In this document: in pieces, positions 42,957-51,943 of the stretch | Layout: each line of letters begins with the position of its first letter | How positions within the stretch are numbered: the first letter of the stretch is position 1 | DNA from: an uncultured Pseudomonadota bacterium | Lineage (GTDB): Bacteria > Bdellovibrionota_B > Oligoflexia > Oligoflexales > CAIMVM01 | Assembly: GCA_903844895.1 (NCBI GenBank) | Contig: CAIMVM010000007.1 | Span: forward strand, 1-52,369 | Direction of reading: 5' to 3' | Length of the DNA: 52,369 nucleotides | The notes under the pieces: model-generated | Databases searched by the model: none | What the model saw: the letters and a program-made list of their open reading frames with translations, nothing else | What the model was told of the DNA's origin: nothing | Program-made: the position numbers and the translations under genes

Positions 42957-43889
42957 TCAGAATAAGGCCATAATCACGAAAGTTCTTAATACACTCCCAA
43001 AAATAGCACTCACGAAAAGCGATGAAGTCCAAATATAAATGAGTCCTGACGCTGCTCCCACAGCAGCTGCCCCTGCCCAGTTTGGCATCAATGAAAATAC
43101 CGCACCAAGAACCGCAGATAGAGCAATACTTAAGATGGAAGAAGCCGTAACGGACTTAGCCCAGTTTAAAATAAACCCCCTGAAGAGAAGTTCCTCTATA
43201 AATCCGTAGACGACAACGAGGGTTAAAATTTCTAAGAGTAAAGATCCCCGAAATGAGACCTCAGGCAGTTTCAAGCTGTGACGATGAAGAAAAAGGTAGG
43301 AACCAGCTAACACAAGACAAAAACCGCCCACCTTCAACCAATCTTTTTTCGTCTGCTGCAAGGGAATCCCTAACAACGCAAATTTTCGACTGAGTAAACA
43401 AACTCCCACATGAACGCTTAAAATCCCGTTAATCGCGTGAAAACCTCCCTGCCCCTTCCCTAAAGACCATGCACCGTCGAGCACACCCAATTTCCAAGGC
43501 AGCAGCAGACTTAACAGAAGCAAGATATCCATGAGAGTACGATCTTTGATGACATTGCCGAGATGCCACAACAGATACGGCACCCATAAAATAAGAGCCG
43601 TCTTGCCAAGATGGTTTAAACTCAAAGTATGGGTTTGTACCCCCCAAATACCGTTTACAAAAAGTGGTAGACTTATCCACAGAAAAGTCCAACCACCTTC
43701 TAATGGCTTGCCGATAAGCTGGGCAAGAGGATTTTCTTTGAAGAGCGGAAAAAAAGCCATGGCGACTAAACTAATCCATAGGCCGAGTAGAGGTAAAGCC
43801 TGCAAACTCATACCTACCTTCACCCATAGCGCCCAAGAATACCCCAGGAGCACGGCTGAGAAGGGAACCATAAATTTAGCTTTTTCCAT
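42957..43889 (-). CDS. CPBP-family intramembrane protein with missing His residues
   Basis: 310 residues with eight or so hydrophobic helices. Near residue 215-230 lies GFIEELLFRGFILNW, the EExxxR motif 1 of the CPBP (CAAX protease and bacteriocin-processing) family. The later family His motifs (F-x-x-x-H and a C-terminal H-x-x-x-N) are not seen: the corresponding stretches read AVFSLMPNWAGA and SAIFGSVLRTF. Active CPBP enzymes use the Glu and His residues, so this one may be inactive or use other residues. Monocistronic. Confidence 0.75.
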   Translation of the reverse strand: MEKAKFMVPFSAVLLGYSWALWVKVGMSLQALPLLGLWISLVAMAFFPLFKENPLAQLIGKPLEGGWTFLWISLPLFVNGIWGVQTHTLSLNHLGKTALILWVPYLLWHLGNVIKDRTLMDILLLLSLLLPWKLGVLDGAWSLGKGQGGFHAINGILSVHVGVCLLSRKFALLGIPLQQTKKDWLKVGGFCLVLAGSYLFLHRHSLKLPEVSFRGSLLLEILTLVVVYGFIEELLFRGFILNWAKSVTASSILSIALSAVLGAVFSLMPNWAGAAAVGAASGLIYIWTSSLFVSAIFGSVLRTFVIMALF

Positions 43890-44026
43890 ATTTTGCTCCT
43901 CATTTATGATACCCAGAGATTTTAAAAAAAACTAGATCTCGCCACCAACTTCAGTCCTATGAATAACTGGCGCTTAGTTAAAGACATCTACTGGTTGCAG
44001 CCCTCAATCCGCTGATGATAGTTGTG

Positions 44027-45478
44027 CTAGAGGAGCGAGAGGGGTGCCAGAGAGGAGCGTTTTCCTGTGGCATCTGGATATCCTAATGTCTCTTCAAGAT
44101 GATAGGCAAGTTGGAGCAGGGACGCATCTTGAAAAGGAGCCCCTACCACCTGAATCCCAACGGGAAGCCCTGTCGAAGTCCGACCTAAAGGTAAGGATAT
44201 GGCTGGCTGTCCGGTAACGTTTACCCAAGGGGTCATGGGACTCAGCTCCCAATTCTTATCGATAAGACTTTTGGGAGAGACTTGGGAGATCTCAAGGGAA
44301 AGTCCTGCCTTAGGTGGAGGCGTGGGTACCGTTAAAGTAACCAGAAAGTCTATATCTGATGCAAATTGCGAGACGATTCGTCTGGAAAAAAATTGAGCTT
44401 CATTTTGGGCCTTAAATAGCTCCATGGCCGACTGGCGCCTTGACATTTCCCACATCCATTGGTTGGTGGGCTCAAACTGGGAAGGGTCATCGGAAACAGC
44501 TCCGATGAGGGACGCCCAAAGAGTTTGAAAGAAATCGATAAAAGTCTCAGTGTCTCCCCTATCCAGGTCATAATCCAAAACTTGGTAGCCTAGAACTTTT
44601 AAGTGCGCCGCTACTTCGTCTAAAACCTTGAGAGAGTCTTGATCGACGCCCCCCGAAGGGCGAGTCTCTCTTAAGATTCCGACACGCAACTTTCCGCGCC
44701 TACTTGCCTGAGCAGCCGATGCTAATGATGCGAGGCCCCGCCTAAAGTGCATCTCTTTAAAAGGCGACCAAGCCAACAAGTCGGGCTGATTCCAAATATC
44801 ATAGACTAGCGCCTGATCTTCTATGTTTCTTGTCATGACGCCTTGTGTGGAGAGCATCGACCATGAGTACCGGGGCCCTGAGGTAACCACTCCACGGCTA
44901 GGTTTAAAACCTACAACCCCGCACCAAGCGGCTGGAATGCGTAGCGATCCTCCCCCATCACTCCCATGGGCTATGGGAATCATACCTGCTGAAAGAGCTG
45001 AAGCCCCTCCCCCACTAGAACCGCCTGGTGTCAGATTGAGGTCCCAAGGATTTCTCGTAATTCCGTTTAGTAAAGACTCCGAAAAGCAACTAGCCCCAAA
45101 CTCTGAGCTTGTGCTAGAGCCGAAAGGCATAAAACCAGCATCCATAAGTTGCTTCACGGCAGTTCTGGTAAAGGGAGCTTTAAAGCCTGAAAAAGCACGC
45201 GACCCATAGGTCGTTAGGCTCCCTTTTACTTCTGTCAGCTCCTTGATGGGAAGAGGTATCCCGAAAAAAGCTTGGTTGCGTTCTGGACTGGCATCGAGCC
45301 TTTGGACCTCTGAGAGAATCTTCTCAGGATCCAAATGAATCAGGCAGTTGAGCTTGGGATTGTGTTCTTGAACTCGATCTAAAAAATAGGTCACGACTTC
45401 AGAGGGTTTTAAGGCCCGACCGCGGACAAGTTTAGCAAGCCCTCCCGCCGAATACTCGGCAAGACTCACTTCTTCCAA
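44027..45478 (-). CDS. Amidase signature family enzyme
   Basis: A 483-residue AS-family hydrolase. The catalytic Ser-cisSer-Lys triad is visible: Lys in GIPLPIKELTEVKG, then TPGGSSGGGASALSAGMIPI and GSDGGGSLRIPAAWCGVVGF containing the two serines. The C-terminus ends with the GLPVGIQVVGAPFQDASLL segment typical of the family. It resembles GatA in the N-terminal half, but no gatB or gatC adjoins, so a general amide hydrolase is more likely. The start codon is uncertain (TTG at 45478 or GTG at 45469); the gene overlaps the end of kdsA by about 13 bases, indicating translational coupling. Confidence 0.85.
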   Translation of the reverse strand: MEEVSLAEYSAGGLAKLVRGRALKPSEVVTYFLDRVQEHNPKLNCLIHLDPEKILSEVQRLDASPERNQAFFGIPLPIKELTEVKGSLTTYGSRAFSGFKAPFTRTAVKQLMDAGFMPFGSSTSSEFGASCFSESLLNGITRNPWDLNLTPGGSSGGGASALSAGMIPIAHGSDGGGSLRIPAAWCGVVGFKPSRGVVTSGPRYSWSMLSTQGVMTRNIEDQALVYDIWNQPDLLAWSPFKEMHFRRGLASLASAAQASRRGKLRVGILRETRPSGGVDQDSLKVLDEVAAHLKVLGYQVLDYDLDRGDTETFIDFFQTLWASLIGAVSDDPSQFEPTNQWMWEMSRRQSAMELFKAQNEAQFFSRRIVSQFASDIDFLVTLTVPTPPPKAGLSLEISQVSPKSLIDKNWELSPMTPWVNVTGQPAISLPLGRTSTGLPVGIQVVGAPFQDASLLQLAYHLEETLGYPDATGKRSSLAPLSLL

Positions 45479-46299
45479 CCCTTAACCATTTGATCCGCCT
45501 CTTTCAGGTGAGAAAGCATGGCCTCCATATCCCGTAAAGGGGTGGCGCAAGGACCATCGCACCGGGCATTTTCAGGCTCAGGGTGGGTTTCTAAGAAGAC
45601 GCCTGCGATCCCTTGTACCACTCCTGCTAGGCCAAGGCCTTCCGCCAGACGGCCGCGACCAGCAGTGGCTTCTCCTAAGCCTCCCGGCTGCTGAAGAGAG
45701 TGGGTCACATCAAAGATCACCGGATACCCATATTCCTTTAAATGAGGAAACCCAAGGGGATCCACCACCAAGTTATTATAGCCAAATGTGGTCCCGCGCT
45801 CACAAATCAGTACATTGGTGTTACCTGCTTCTTCAAATTTTTTAAAAATATTGGTGACATCCCAAGGAGCCATCATCTGCATTTTTTTTACATTGATAAC
45901 TTTGCCTGTATTGGCAGCAGCCAAAATAAGGTCCGTCTGCCGACATAAAAATGCAGGAATTTGAATGATATCGACCACCTCTGCTAGGGAGGTCGCCTGG
46001 GACGGATCATGAATATCCGTAATTACGGGAACACCCAGCTGGGATTTAATTTCCGAGAAAATCTCTAGGGTTTCCTCGATGCCGATACCCCGATAGCTTT
46101 TAAATGAGCTGCGGTTGGCTTTATCAAAAGAGGCTTTAAAAACAAAAGGCATGCCGAGCTTTGAGGTCGTTTCCTTAAGAGCTGTGGCGACAGAAAATGC
46201 TAAATCTCGGCCCTCCATAACATTGATTCCTGCTATGATCGCCAAAGGAAGGTCGTTTGAAAAACGGACAGTGGGCAAAGATACGATTTTCTGTTTCAT
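45466..46299 (-). CDS. kdsA: 3-deoxy-8-phosphooctulonate (KDO-8-P) synthase
   Basis: A 277-residue enzyme that condenses PEP with arabinose-5-phosphate to give KDO-8-P for lipopolysaccharide inner core. Visible: NVMEGRDLAFSVA, KASFDKANRSSFKSYRG, PVITDIHDPSQA, QIPAFLCRQTD, KKMQMMAPWDV, CERGTTFGYNNLVVD, and ETHPEPENARCDGPCATPL. The NV segment in place of the metal-free type's Asn pattern is not enough to class it by metal use. Presence of kdsA marks a Gram-negative envelope. Confidence 0.95.
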   Translation of the reverse strand: MKQKIVSLPTVRFSNDLPLAIIAGINVMEGRDLAFSVATALKETTSKLGMPFVFKASFDKANRSSFKSYRGIGIEETLEIFSEIKSQLGVPVITDIHDPSQATSLAEVVDIIQIPAFLCRQTDLILAAANTGKVINVKKMQMMAPWDVTNIFKKFEEAGNTNVLICERGTTFGYNNLVVDPLGFPHLKEYGYPVIFDVTHSLQQPGGLGEATAGRGRLAEGLGLAGVVQGIAGVFLETHPEPENARCDGPCATPLRDMEAMLSHLKEADQMVKGWKK

Positions 46300-46610
46300 A
46301 AGGATCCATCCTGTTTCGAAGTAATTAGCAGTTTCCCATGGCGCCTGCCGGTATTATTTTCAGGCCAATGGCCCACGTCAAGAACACAGGCAAAAATTCT
46401 AGCAAAATCGAGATTTCACTGCCACAAAATCCGAATTCCCTCCCTTGCCCCATTTCTAAGCTCCCCATTTGAACTTATAGATTTTTTCACGTAAGAACTC
46501 CATGGGAGCGATGCCTCTGTATTATACATTTAGACGATCACCATCTTCGTGGTTGACCTCATATTTTAAAATCCGTAGGGTGATATCTTTATCAAGTTAA
46601 GGAATATTGG
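46300..46610. other. Divergent intergenic region, nothing recognised
   Basis: It separates kdsA (minus) from the ABC ATPase gene (plus). I see no gene or clear hairpin. Promoters for both must lie here, but I cannot assign them with confidence. Confidence 0.4.
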
Positions 46611-47711
46611 ATGACAGCATCCCTAGAAGTTAAAGATGTGGTGAAAAGTTATGGCGGTAAAGCTGTGATCAACCACCTTTCATTTAAAGCTGAGCCTGGC
46701 GAATTTATCGTTTTAGTAGGTCCTTCTGGATGCGGGAAGTCCACAATGCTTCGAAGCATTGCAGGACTAGAAGATATTTCCTCGGGGTCGATTGTTATCG
46801 ATGGAAGAGATGTTTCCAAGCTTCCTCCCAAAGACCGTGATATCGCGATGGTATTCCAAGACTACGCCCTTTATCCCCATAAAACCGTTTACGAAAACAT
46901 TGCATTCGGACTCAGAATCAGAAAAATGCAAGAATCTGAAATCGATCGCCTGGTAAGAGATGCTGCCGATAAACTCAATTTAACTCCCTTTTTGAGCCGC
47001 AAGCCGGCAGAGTTATCTGGGGGCCAAAGACAAAGGGTAGCCATAGGCAGGGCCATTGTCAGAAAGCCTAAGATATTTCTTTTTGATGAGCCCCTTTCCA
47101 ATTTGGACGCCAAACTTAGAACCACCATGCGAGCTACCATTTCTCAATTGCACTCAGAACTGGGCGCTACAGCCGTCTATGTGACGCACGACCAAGTCGA
47201 AGCAATGACTTTAGCAACCCGTATTATTGTGCTGGAAGGTGGAAAAGTTCAGCAAATTGGCACCCCTTTACAACTCTATTACCACCCTGCGAATCGATTT
47301 GTAGCCCAGTTTATTGGTTCTCCCTCGATGACCTTGATTGAAGGCAAATTGCTCCTTTCGGAAAGTCCTGAGTTTGTTTCTGATTCCGGCGTGCGGATGC
47401 CTCTTCTACCTAGATATCACAACATTGTGCGTGAACGTGGCACGGAAGGCCAGTCCGTGCAGTGGGGCATTCGGGCTGAAAATCTCACCATAGCAACCTC
47501 AAATGACAAAGTAGTTTTTGAAGCTAAGGTCCTTTTAACAGAGCCGCTAGGCGCCTTAACGAATACTTTGATTAAACTTGGCAAGGATGAGGTTATGGTG
47601 AGTATACCTGAGCCTCACCGCCCGAAAAAAGGTGAGACGCTTTCCCTCGCCTTTACGTCTACCCATAACTATCTATTTGACCAGGCCTCTGGCCTAGCGG
47701 TAACCGATTAA
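46611..47711 (+). CDS. ABC transporter ATP-binding protein, UgpC/MalK type
   Basis: A 366-residue ATPase. The ABC domain (about 1-235) shows Walker A VGPSGCGKST, Q-loop MVFQDYALYPHKTVYENIAF, signature LSGGQRQRVAIGRAIVRKPK, Walker B FLFDEPLSNLDAKL and H-loop VYVTHDQVEAMTLA. The C-terminal TOBE/MalK regulatory region follows (QWGIRAENLTIATSNDKVVF, VMVSIPEPHRPKKGETLSLA). It energises uptake of sugars or related solutes, but no permease or binding protein is adjacent. mscL follows after 12 bases, so the two probably share a transcript. Confidence 0.9.
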   Translation: MTASLEVKDVVKSYGGKAVINHLSFKAEPGEFIVLVGPSGCGKSTMLRSIAGLEDISSGSIVIDGRDVSKLPPKDRDIAMVFQDYALYPHKTVYENIAFGLRIRKMQESEIDRLVRDAADKLNLTPFLSRKPAELSGGQRQRVAIGRAIVRKPKIFLFDEPLSNLDAKLRTTMRATISQLHSELGATAVYVTHDQVEAMTLATRIIVLEGGKVQQIGTPLQLYYHPANRFVAQFIGSPSMTLIEGKLLLSESPEFVSDSGVRMPLLPRYHNIVRERGTEGQSVQWGIRAENLTIATSNDKVVFEAKVLLTEPLGALTNTLIKLGKDEVMVSIPEPHRPKKGETLSLAFTSTHNYLFDQASGLAVTD

Positions 47712-47723
47712 GAAGGAGTTTTT

Positions 47724-48131
47724 GTGCCCCTAGAACCCACTGGTATTTTAAAATCCTTTAAAGAGTTTGCTCTAAAAGGAAATATAGTAGATCTCGCAGT
47801 TGCCGTTGTAGTCGGGGGCGCCTTTAGTAAAATCGTAACCTCCCTGGTTTCCGATATCGTCATGCCTATGGTCAATCCTCTAATCCCAGGCGGTGACTGG
47901 CGAGAAGCTACCGTGGGGCAGGGAATTAAAATTGGATCCTTTGCTGGCACGCTAGTCGACTTTACGGTTGTCGCCTTGGTCCTCTTTTTTGTCATATCAG
48001 CGATAGCTCGTCTCAAGCGAAATCGTGACGAGAATTCACCACCAGCAATTTCTGAAAAGCCCTCTTCTGAAGAAAACCTAGCACGCGCCCTTGACAGGCT
48101 AAATTCTTATCTGGAAAAAAAGCTTCCCTAG
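47724..48131 (+). CDS. mscL: Large-conductance mechanosensitive channel
   Basis: A 135-residue MscL. After a short N-terminus comes LKSFKEFALKGNIVDLAVAV with the amphipathic helix and TM1, GGAFSKIVTSLVSDIVMPMV, a periplasmic loop (GGDWREATVGQGIKIGSF), TM2 (VVALVLFFVISAI), and a C-terminal helix bundle (LARALDRLNSYLEKK). It opens under membrane tension to save cells from hypo-osmotic shock. GTG start at 47724 preceded by AAGGAG; 12 bases after the ABC ATPase stop. Confidence 0.95.
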   Translation: MPLEPTGILKSFKEFALKGNIVDLAVAVVVGGAFSKIVTSLVSDIVMPMVNPLIPGGDWREATVGQGIKIGSFAGTLVDFTVVALVLFFVISAIARLKRNRDENSPPAISEKPSSEENLARALDRLNSYLEKKLP

Positions 48132-48164
48132 CGCGAGTTTATTAAATCAGTATGGCTAAAAAAC

Positions 48165-49065
48165 CGCCATGCATTGTAGTACAACGGGTTCACGTGATTC
48201 TAAGTGTAGTCACTGCAATTGATGTTTCGCCTGATTCTATGATTTGAGATGTTCAAGATTTTGGCGGTTTCTTTCAGCTCGGGCGATATGGATTCGAGCT
48301 CGAATTTCAGGGAACTGCTAATCTTTTTCTTGGTACATGCGAGTCGTATGTGCTGAAGTTCAGTTAAGAAGTTACTGATATTTCTTTTATAGCCGACGCG
48401 CTCTTTGGCTTTGGTGTAGGCTGCGACAGTGAGTAGATATCCCATAATGCAGATGAGAAAATGGGTTGAGATTTTTTGATCTGCCCCATGGTGCTGAGGC
48501 GAACGGCAAGATGCATGGGGTTTTTAAGGGTTCGGAATGCATATTCCACCTTTGATTGGCCCCGACAAGCCAAAATGATATTTTCGGCACTCCACTCATG
48601 TTGATTCGTCACAAGGATCTTCCTGCCTAAGACTTCTTCTTGGAGCTGGGTATGGGCATCTGCGTCAATAAAGTAAGTGAAGCTGTGGATCCCGTCTTCC
48701 AACTTAAAAATTGCATATTTTAGGATTTGGTCGACAAACTGACCTTTTATGATTCCTATGAGTCTGTTTTTAATTTCCGATTCAGTAAGAATCTTTCTTC
48801 TTTTAGGATTTTCAAGCTGCTGTTTGAGCTTTTCAAGGAGTTTGTATTTGGTTTCAAGATGTTGTTCAATGACTCTGATTTGACCTTCTTTCAATTGGCT
48901 TGATACAGTTACAATGCAAGTCCGCTCAGCTCCCCAAATCTTCTTTTTAATGCGATATGCTGGAACTTCTTCTTCATCGATGACTATGGGCTGAAAGTTT
49001 TTATTCACCTCTTTTATAAGTTCTACGAAAATGGTGTTACTTCCACATCTGCAAGGCTAGATACT
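48165..49065 (-). pseudogene. IS1634-like transposase, C-terminal half, frameshifted
   Basis: The frame enters near 49060 (SNTIFVELIKEVNKNFQ), continues to the IS1634-type segments YFIDADAHTQLQEEVLGRKI and NQHEWSAENIILACRGQSKV and the E-bearing YAFRTLKNPMHLAVR, then shifts by one base at about 48510-48530. The rest (HHGADQKISTHFLICIMGYL and so on) lies in another frame ending near 48200. A one-base deletion in CGCCTCAG would explain it. The N-terminal half is absent; a stop precedes the frame. Similarity to 142-500 shows that the two are copies of one element type. IS1634-family enzymes use a DDE transposase. Confidence 0.75.
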
Positions 49066-49412
49066 GCGCCTGTGGTTAGTAGCTGCACAGACCGGATTTC
49101 CACCGGCTAGAACATAAGGCATTGCAAGGCCGCAACCAGAAATTAATCTCCACATTTAAAAATTTGATCCAGTGACTAAATTTTGATTGCCATCAATCCT
49201 GTGTTCAGCAATGGGTTAATGGAATTCAGGTAGGCTATCGCGGAATGGAGCGCGATGTTTCTTCGGACCCCCTTGCCTTCGCCTGCTTGTTCCTCCTATC
49301 TAGGCCAAGATCTCTTGTTCATAATTAGCTGCTGCCCATACCGGATGCACAAAGGCTCAAGGCTATGGCCTTGAACCTTTTTGGGGGTATAGATGAGATT
49401 CCTTTCCTAAAT
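49066..49412. other. Intergenic region, terminator only
   Basis: Nothing gene-like recognised between the transposase remnant and the GDSL hydrolase stop, apart from the hairpin listed at 49351-49383. Confidence 0.45.
49351..49383. terminator. Rho-independent terminator-like hairpin
   Basis: AAAGGCTCAAGGC, loop TATG, GCCTTGAACCTTTTT. Strong stem with one mismatch. The T-run is on the + side, the minus side has only TTT, so it may work better for + transcripts, but it also fits the end of the minus-strand GDSL operon. Confidence 0.65.
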
Positions 49413-50366
49413 TTACTCCAAAGCTCTTAAGGCTTCTTTTGAAATGACTTGATTCACTTGGCTCGTGGGATGATTCAAATCATAGTAGAAGTAATTTTCA
49501 GGCTGGGTGCAAACTCTATTGTTAGCTCCACGCTCTCCACACGCTGCGTCGCGAATCAAGTTAGGAGACAATCCATAAGCCGATGGGTCCGCCATTAACT
49601 TATGAAGATTCGTGAGCAAATCAAACGTTCTAATTGATAAACCCGCAGCACCTTTATGGGAGGCTTTTACGTCATTCACGGCAACAGCTAGCATCCTATT
49701 AAGCTTCATGGAGTACAAACGAGCTAGGTCGACCGCATTTCTTTTACGGGCAAAAGGAGCTAAGCCTAGATCTGGAGCATTCATCACTAAAAACTTTCTG
49801 GCTCCCAAAGAAATAAGCCTATGAAACTGAGCTTTGTAGGCAACTATAGCCTTATCTAGCTCTTGGTCTGCCGCCTTCATGGCTTCATCTCTCGTTTTTC
49901 CTGCCTTCATCATCTGCCCAAAGATCTTCATGGCTGACAATCCGTCATTGATGCCCATTTGAATCACGACGAGGTCATTGGACTCAAATTTTTGTTTCTG
50001 GCGTTCAAATAAGTCTATTTGGTCTGGAAAATCCTGAATTAATATACTTGAAAGTCTTGAGGAAGCTGCAATCATCGAGTAGTTACCAGGATTTCGTCCT
50101 CCTTTAACCCATACCGTTTCAGCCCTCTCTGGCATGCCAAGCGACTCTGCAAAGTACTCAATCCAAAGCTTGCCATCACTGAGTTTACCGTCACTTGGCA
50201 GTGGAGGAGCACCGGCAGATTTCAAAAGAGGCAGTATGTCAACAGTCGATCCATTATCAGAGAAACTGTCACCAAAAATCCAAAGATTCGAATAACTGGC
50301 AGCAAAGACACTGCTTGATATGTTTAAGGCCAAAGATCCTAAGAAAACCTTTAAACTTCTGTTCAT
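49413..50366 (-). CDS. Secreted GDSL/SGNH-family lipase or esterase
   Basis: A 317-residue precursor with signal peptide MNRSLKVFLGSLALNISSSV, cut near FAAS. SGNH blocks: block I LWIFGDSFSDNGS with nucleophile Ser34, block III region VVIQMGINDG with the oxyanion Asn, and block V YYDLNHPTSQVNQ with the Asp-x-x-His pair. Such enzymes cut esters of lipids or acylated sugars and resemble the secreted GDSL phospholipase/lecithinase group. It ends a minus-strand operon; the gene starts one base after the hydrolase gene stops. Confidence 0.88.
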   Translation of the reverse strand: MNRSLKVFLGSLALNISSSVFAASYSNLWIFGDSFSDNGSTVDILPLLKSAGAPPLPSDGKLSDGKLWIEYFAESLGMPERAETVWVKGGRNPGNYSMIAASSRLSSILIQDFPDQIDLFERQKQKFESNDLVVIQMGINDGLSAMKIFGQMMKAGKTRDEAMKAADQELDKAIVAYKAQFHRLISLGARKFLVMNAPDLGLAPFARKRNAVDLARLYSMKLNRMLAVAVNDVKASHKGAAGLSIRTFDLLTNLHKLMADPSAYGLSPNLIRDAACGERGANNRVCTQPENYFYYDLNHPTSQVNQVISKEALRALE

Positions 50367-50367
50367 A

Positions 50368-51213
50368 CTAAGACTCCTTTTTTTGATGATATGTCGTAAG
50401 CATTTCTAAAGTTTTATCAAGAAATACTTGTGGCATGTGTACATGTAGGAAATGATTCGCTCCTTGAATGACATCGAGATAGAGATTTGACTTTGACTTC
50501 ATTTTTTCAAAATCAGCATCGTCGATCGCGCTGTTAATCGTAGCTTTAAGAATCTTACAAGGAGCGACGAGTGCTTCATGGTTCACCCATTGATTCTCTA
50601 ACTCATTGTTTCGAAGCAGCTTATAGAAATTATTTGATCCGGCCTTCCAATGTCCTTCTTCAGGTTGGCCTTCGAAATATTCGATGTGATTGTAAATTAG
50701 GATTCTGAGCATTCGATCGGGAATCATTCCCTCAATCTCTTTTCTAAGGGAAGCCCAATCTTGCTTTAAATTTAACTTAGGAATGCTCCCAAATGCCAAT
50801 TGGAACAAACTTGATTTCTCGCACAAGGGCCCTAAACCAACATCAGTCACGCACAGACCTGAAATGAGGTGAGGAATCTTTTGGGCGACTTCAAAACAAA
50901 TTTTGCCCCCAAAACTAATGCCTACTAAAAAGACTTTTTTGCCGGCATGAAACGTCTTCAAATACTCGATGATCATTGCCGGAGCCAATTGATACTTAAG
51001 GACTTCTCCCTCTTCATCATCCGCTACGGAATAGCCTACCTTTAGTGCATTTCCTGGAATCAAGTCCGGAATTTTAAGTTGGTAGTCTTTTCCCCAAGCG
51101 TCGATAAAGGGACGGAAATCTTCTACTTTTCCCATGATGCCGTGCACGCAAATCACCAAGGGCCCGTTAGGATTTCCAAAAGAATGGAATTGATCTTCTA
51201 GGCGAGTATGCAT
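50368..51213 (-). CDS. Alpha/beta hydrolase
   Basis: A 281-residue alpha/beta-fold hydrolase without a signal peptide. Oxyanion-hole HG motif is in VICVHGIMGKVEDF, nucleophile in VGISFGGKICFEVA (Gly-x-Ser-x-Gly), catalytic His in VIQGANHFLHVHMP, an Asp lies in between. Could be a thioesterase or esterase acting on the product of the SDR genes upstream. The start overlaps the SDR gene by 16 bases, and GDSL hydrolase follows directly. Substrate unknown. Confidence 0.85.
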   Translation of the reverse strand: MHTRLEDQFHSFGNPNGPLVICVHGIMGKVEDFRPFIDAWGKDYQLKIPDLIPGNALKVGYSVADDEEGEVLKYQLAPAMIIEYLKTFHAGKKVFLVGISFGGKICFEVAQKIPHLISGLCVTDVGLGPLCEKSSLFQLAFGSIPKLNLKQDWASLRKEIEGMIPDRMLRILIYNHIEYFEGQPEEGHWKAGSNNFYKLLRNNELENQWVNHEALVAPCKILKATINSAIDDADFEKMKSKSNLYLDVIQGANHFLHVHMPQVFLDKTLEMLTTYHQKKES

Positions 51214-51941
51214 TTGCCACCATCAATTGTAAATGTTTGGCCCACAAACTGCCCCCCCATGCGGCTTGTGCATAGAAACGAGACAAACTCTCCGACATCT
51301 TCGGGGGTCGTCATTTTTCCAGTAGGAGTTTGCTTGATACACGCTAGAATGCGGCCTTCTTTATCGGGAAAGGCTTCGACAGCGTCTGTCATCACCATTC
51401 CTGGGCAGACCAAATTCACGGCTATGCCTGAAGGAGCCAACTCAACAGCCCAGTGACGAAACAAAGAATCCAAAGCTCCTTTGCTGCTCCCTACGGCTGT
51501 ATAAAAGGGAATCGTACGGGTGCCTCCATTAGATGTCAGCCCTACAATCCGGCTTCCACTTGACATCAAAGGGAGAAGCTCAATCAAGATCTGTTGAATG
51601 GCTATAACATTGATTTCAAATGTCCATCTTAAATGCTTAGTTGTAATCTCTTTGGCTGGCCGATGGACTCCACTTGCCGCGCAATGAACCAAAACATCTA
51701 CTTTTGAGGTTTGTGCTTTGATGAGAGAAATCGCTTCATCGATTCCTTCTTTTTTTGAAAGATCACTCTTTAAGGTCACAATATCTAGACCTTCTTTAGA
51801 CGAAGTCTCTTCTAAATCCTTTGCGGATTCGCGATCTCTTGCATACAAAGCTTTGACTGCATATCCTTGTTTTGCTAAGTCTAAAGATATAGCTCGTCCA
51901 ATTCCTCGTGTTCCACCTGTAACTATCGCAACTTTTTTCAT
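51198..51941 (-). CDS. Short-chain dehydrogenase with FabL-like Tyr-x6-Lys site
   Basis: About 247 residues from the ATG at 51941 (GGGAGATTAATC upstream). The NAD(P) motif is VTGGTRGIGRAI, followed by CAASG instead of the common NNAG. The active site reads PFYTAVGSSKGALDSLF: Tyr and Lys are separated by six residues, as in enoyl-ACP reductases of the FabI/FabL type, not by three as in FabG. So it is a candidate enoyl-ACP reductase or related enoyl reductase. It lies three bases after a FabG-like gene and overlaps the hydrolase gene, within one operon. Confidence 0.8.
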   Translation of the reverse strand: MKKVAIVTGGTRGIGRAISLDLAKQGYAVKALYARDRESAKDLEETSSKEGLDIVTLKSDLSKKEGIDEAISLIKAQTSKVDVLVHCAASGVHRPAKEITTKHLRWTFEINVIAIQQILIELLPLMSSGSRIVGLTSNGGTRTIPFYTAVGSSKGALDSLFRHWAVELAPSGIAVNLVCPGMVMTDAVEAFPDKEGRILACIKQTPTGKMTTPEDVGEFVSFLCTSRMGGQFVGQTFTIDGGKCILA

Positions 51942-51943
51942 GA

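Noticed and set aside
44823-45209. 128-codon plus-strand frame
   Set aside because: Antisense to the amidase signature region.
44027-45478. GatA subunit of the Glu-tRNA amidotransferase
   Set aside because: The amidase core fits, but no gatB or gatC adjoins and the C-terminus looks like a general amidase.
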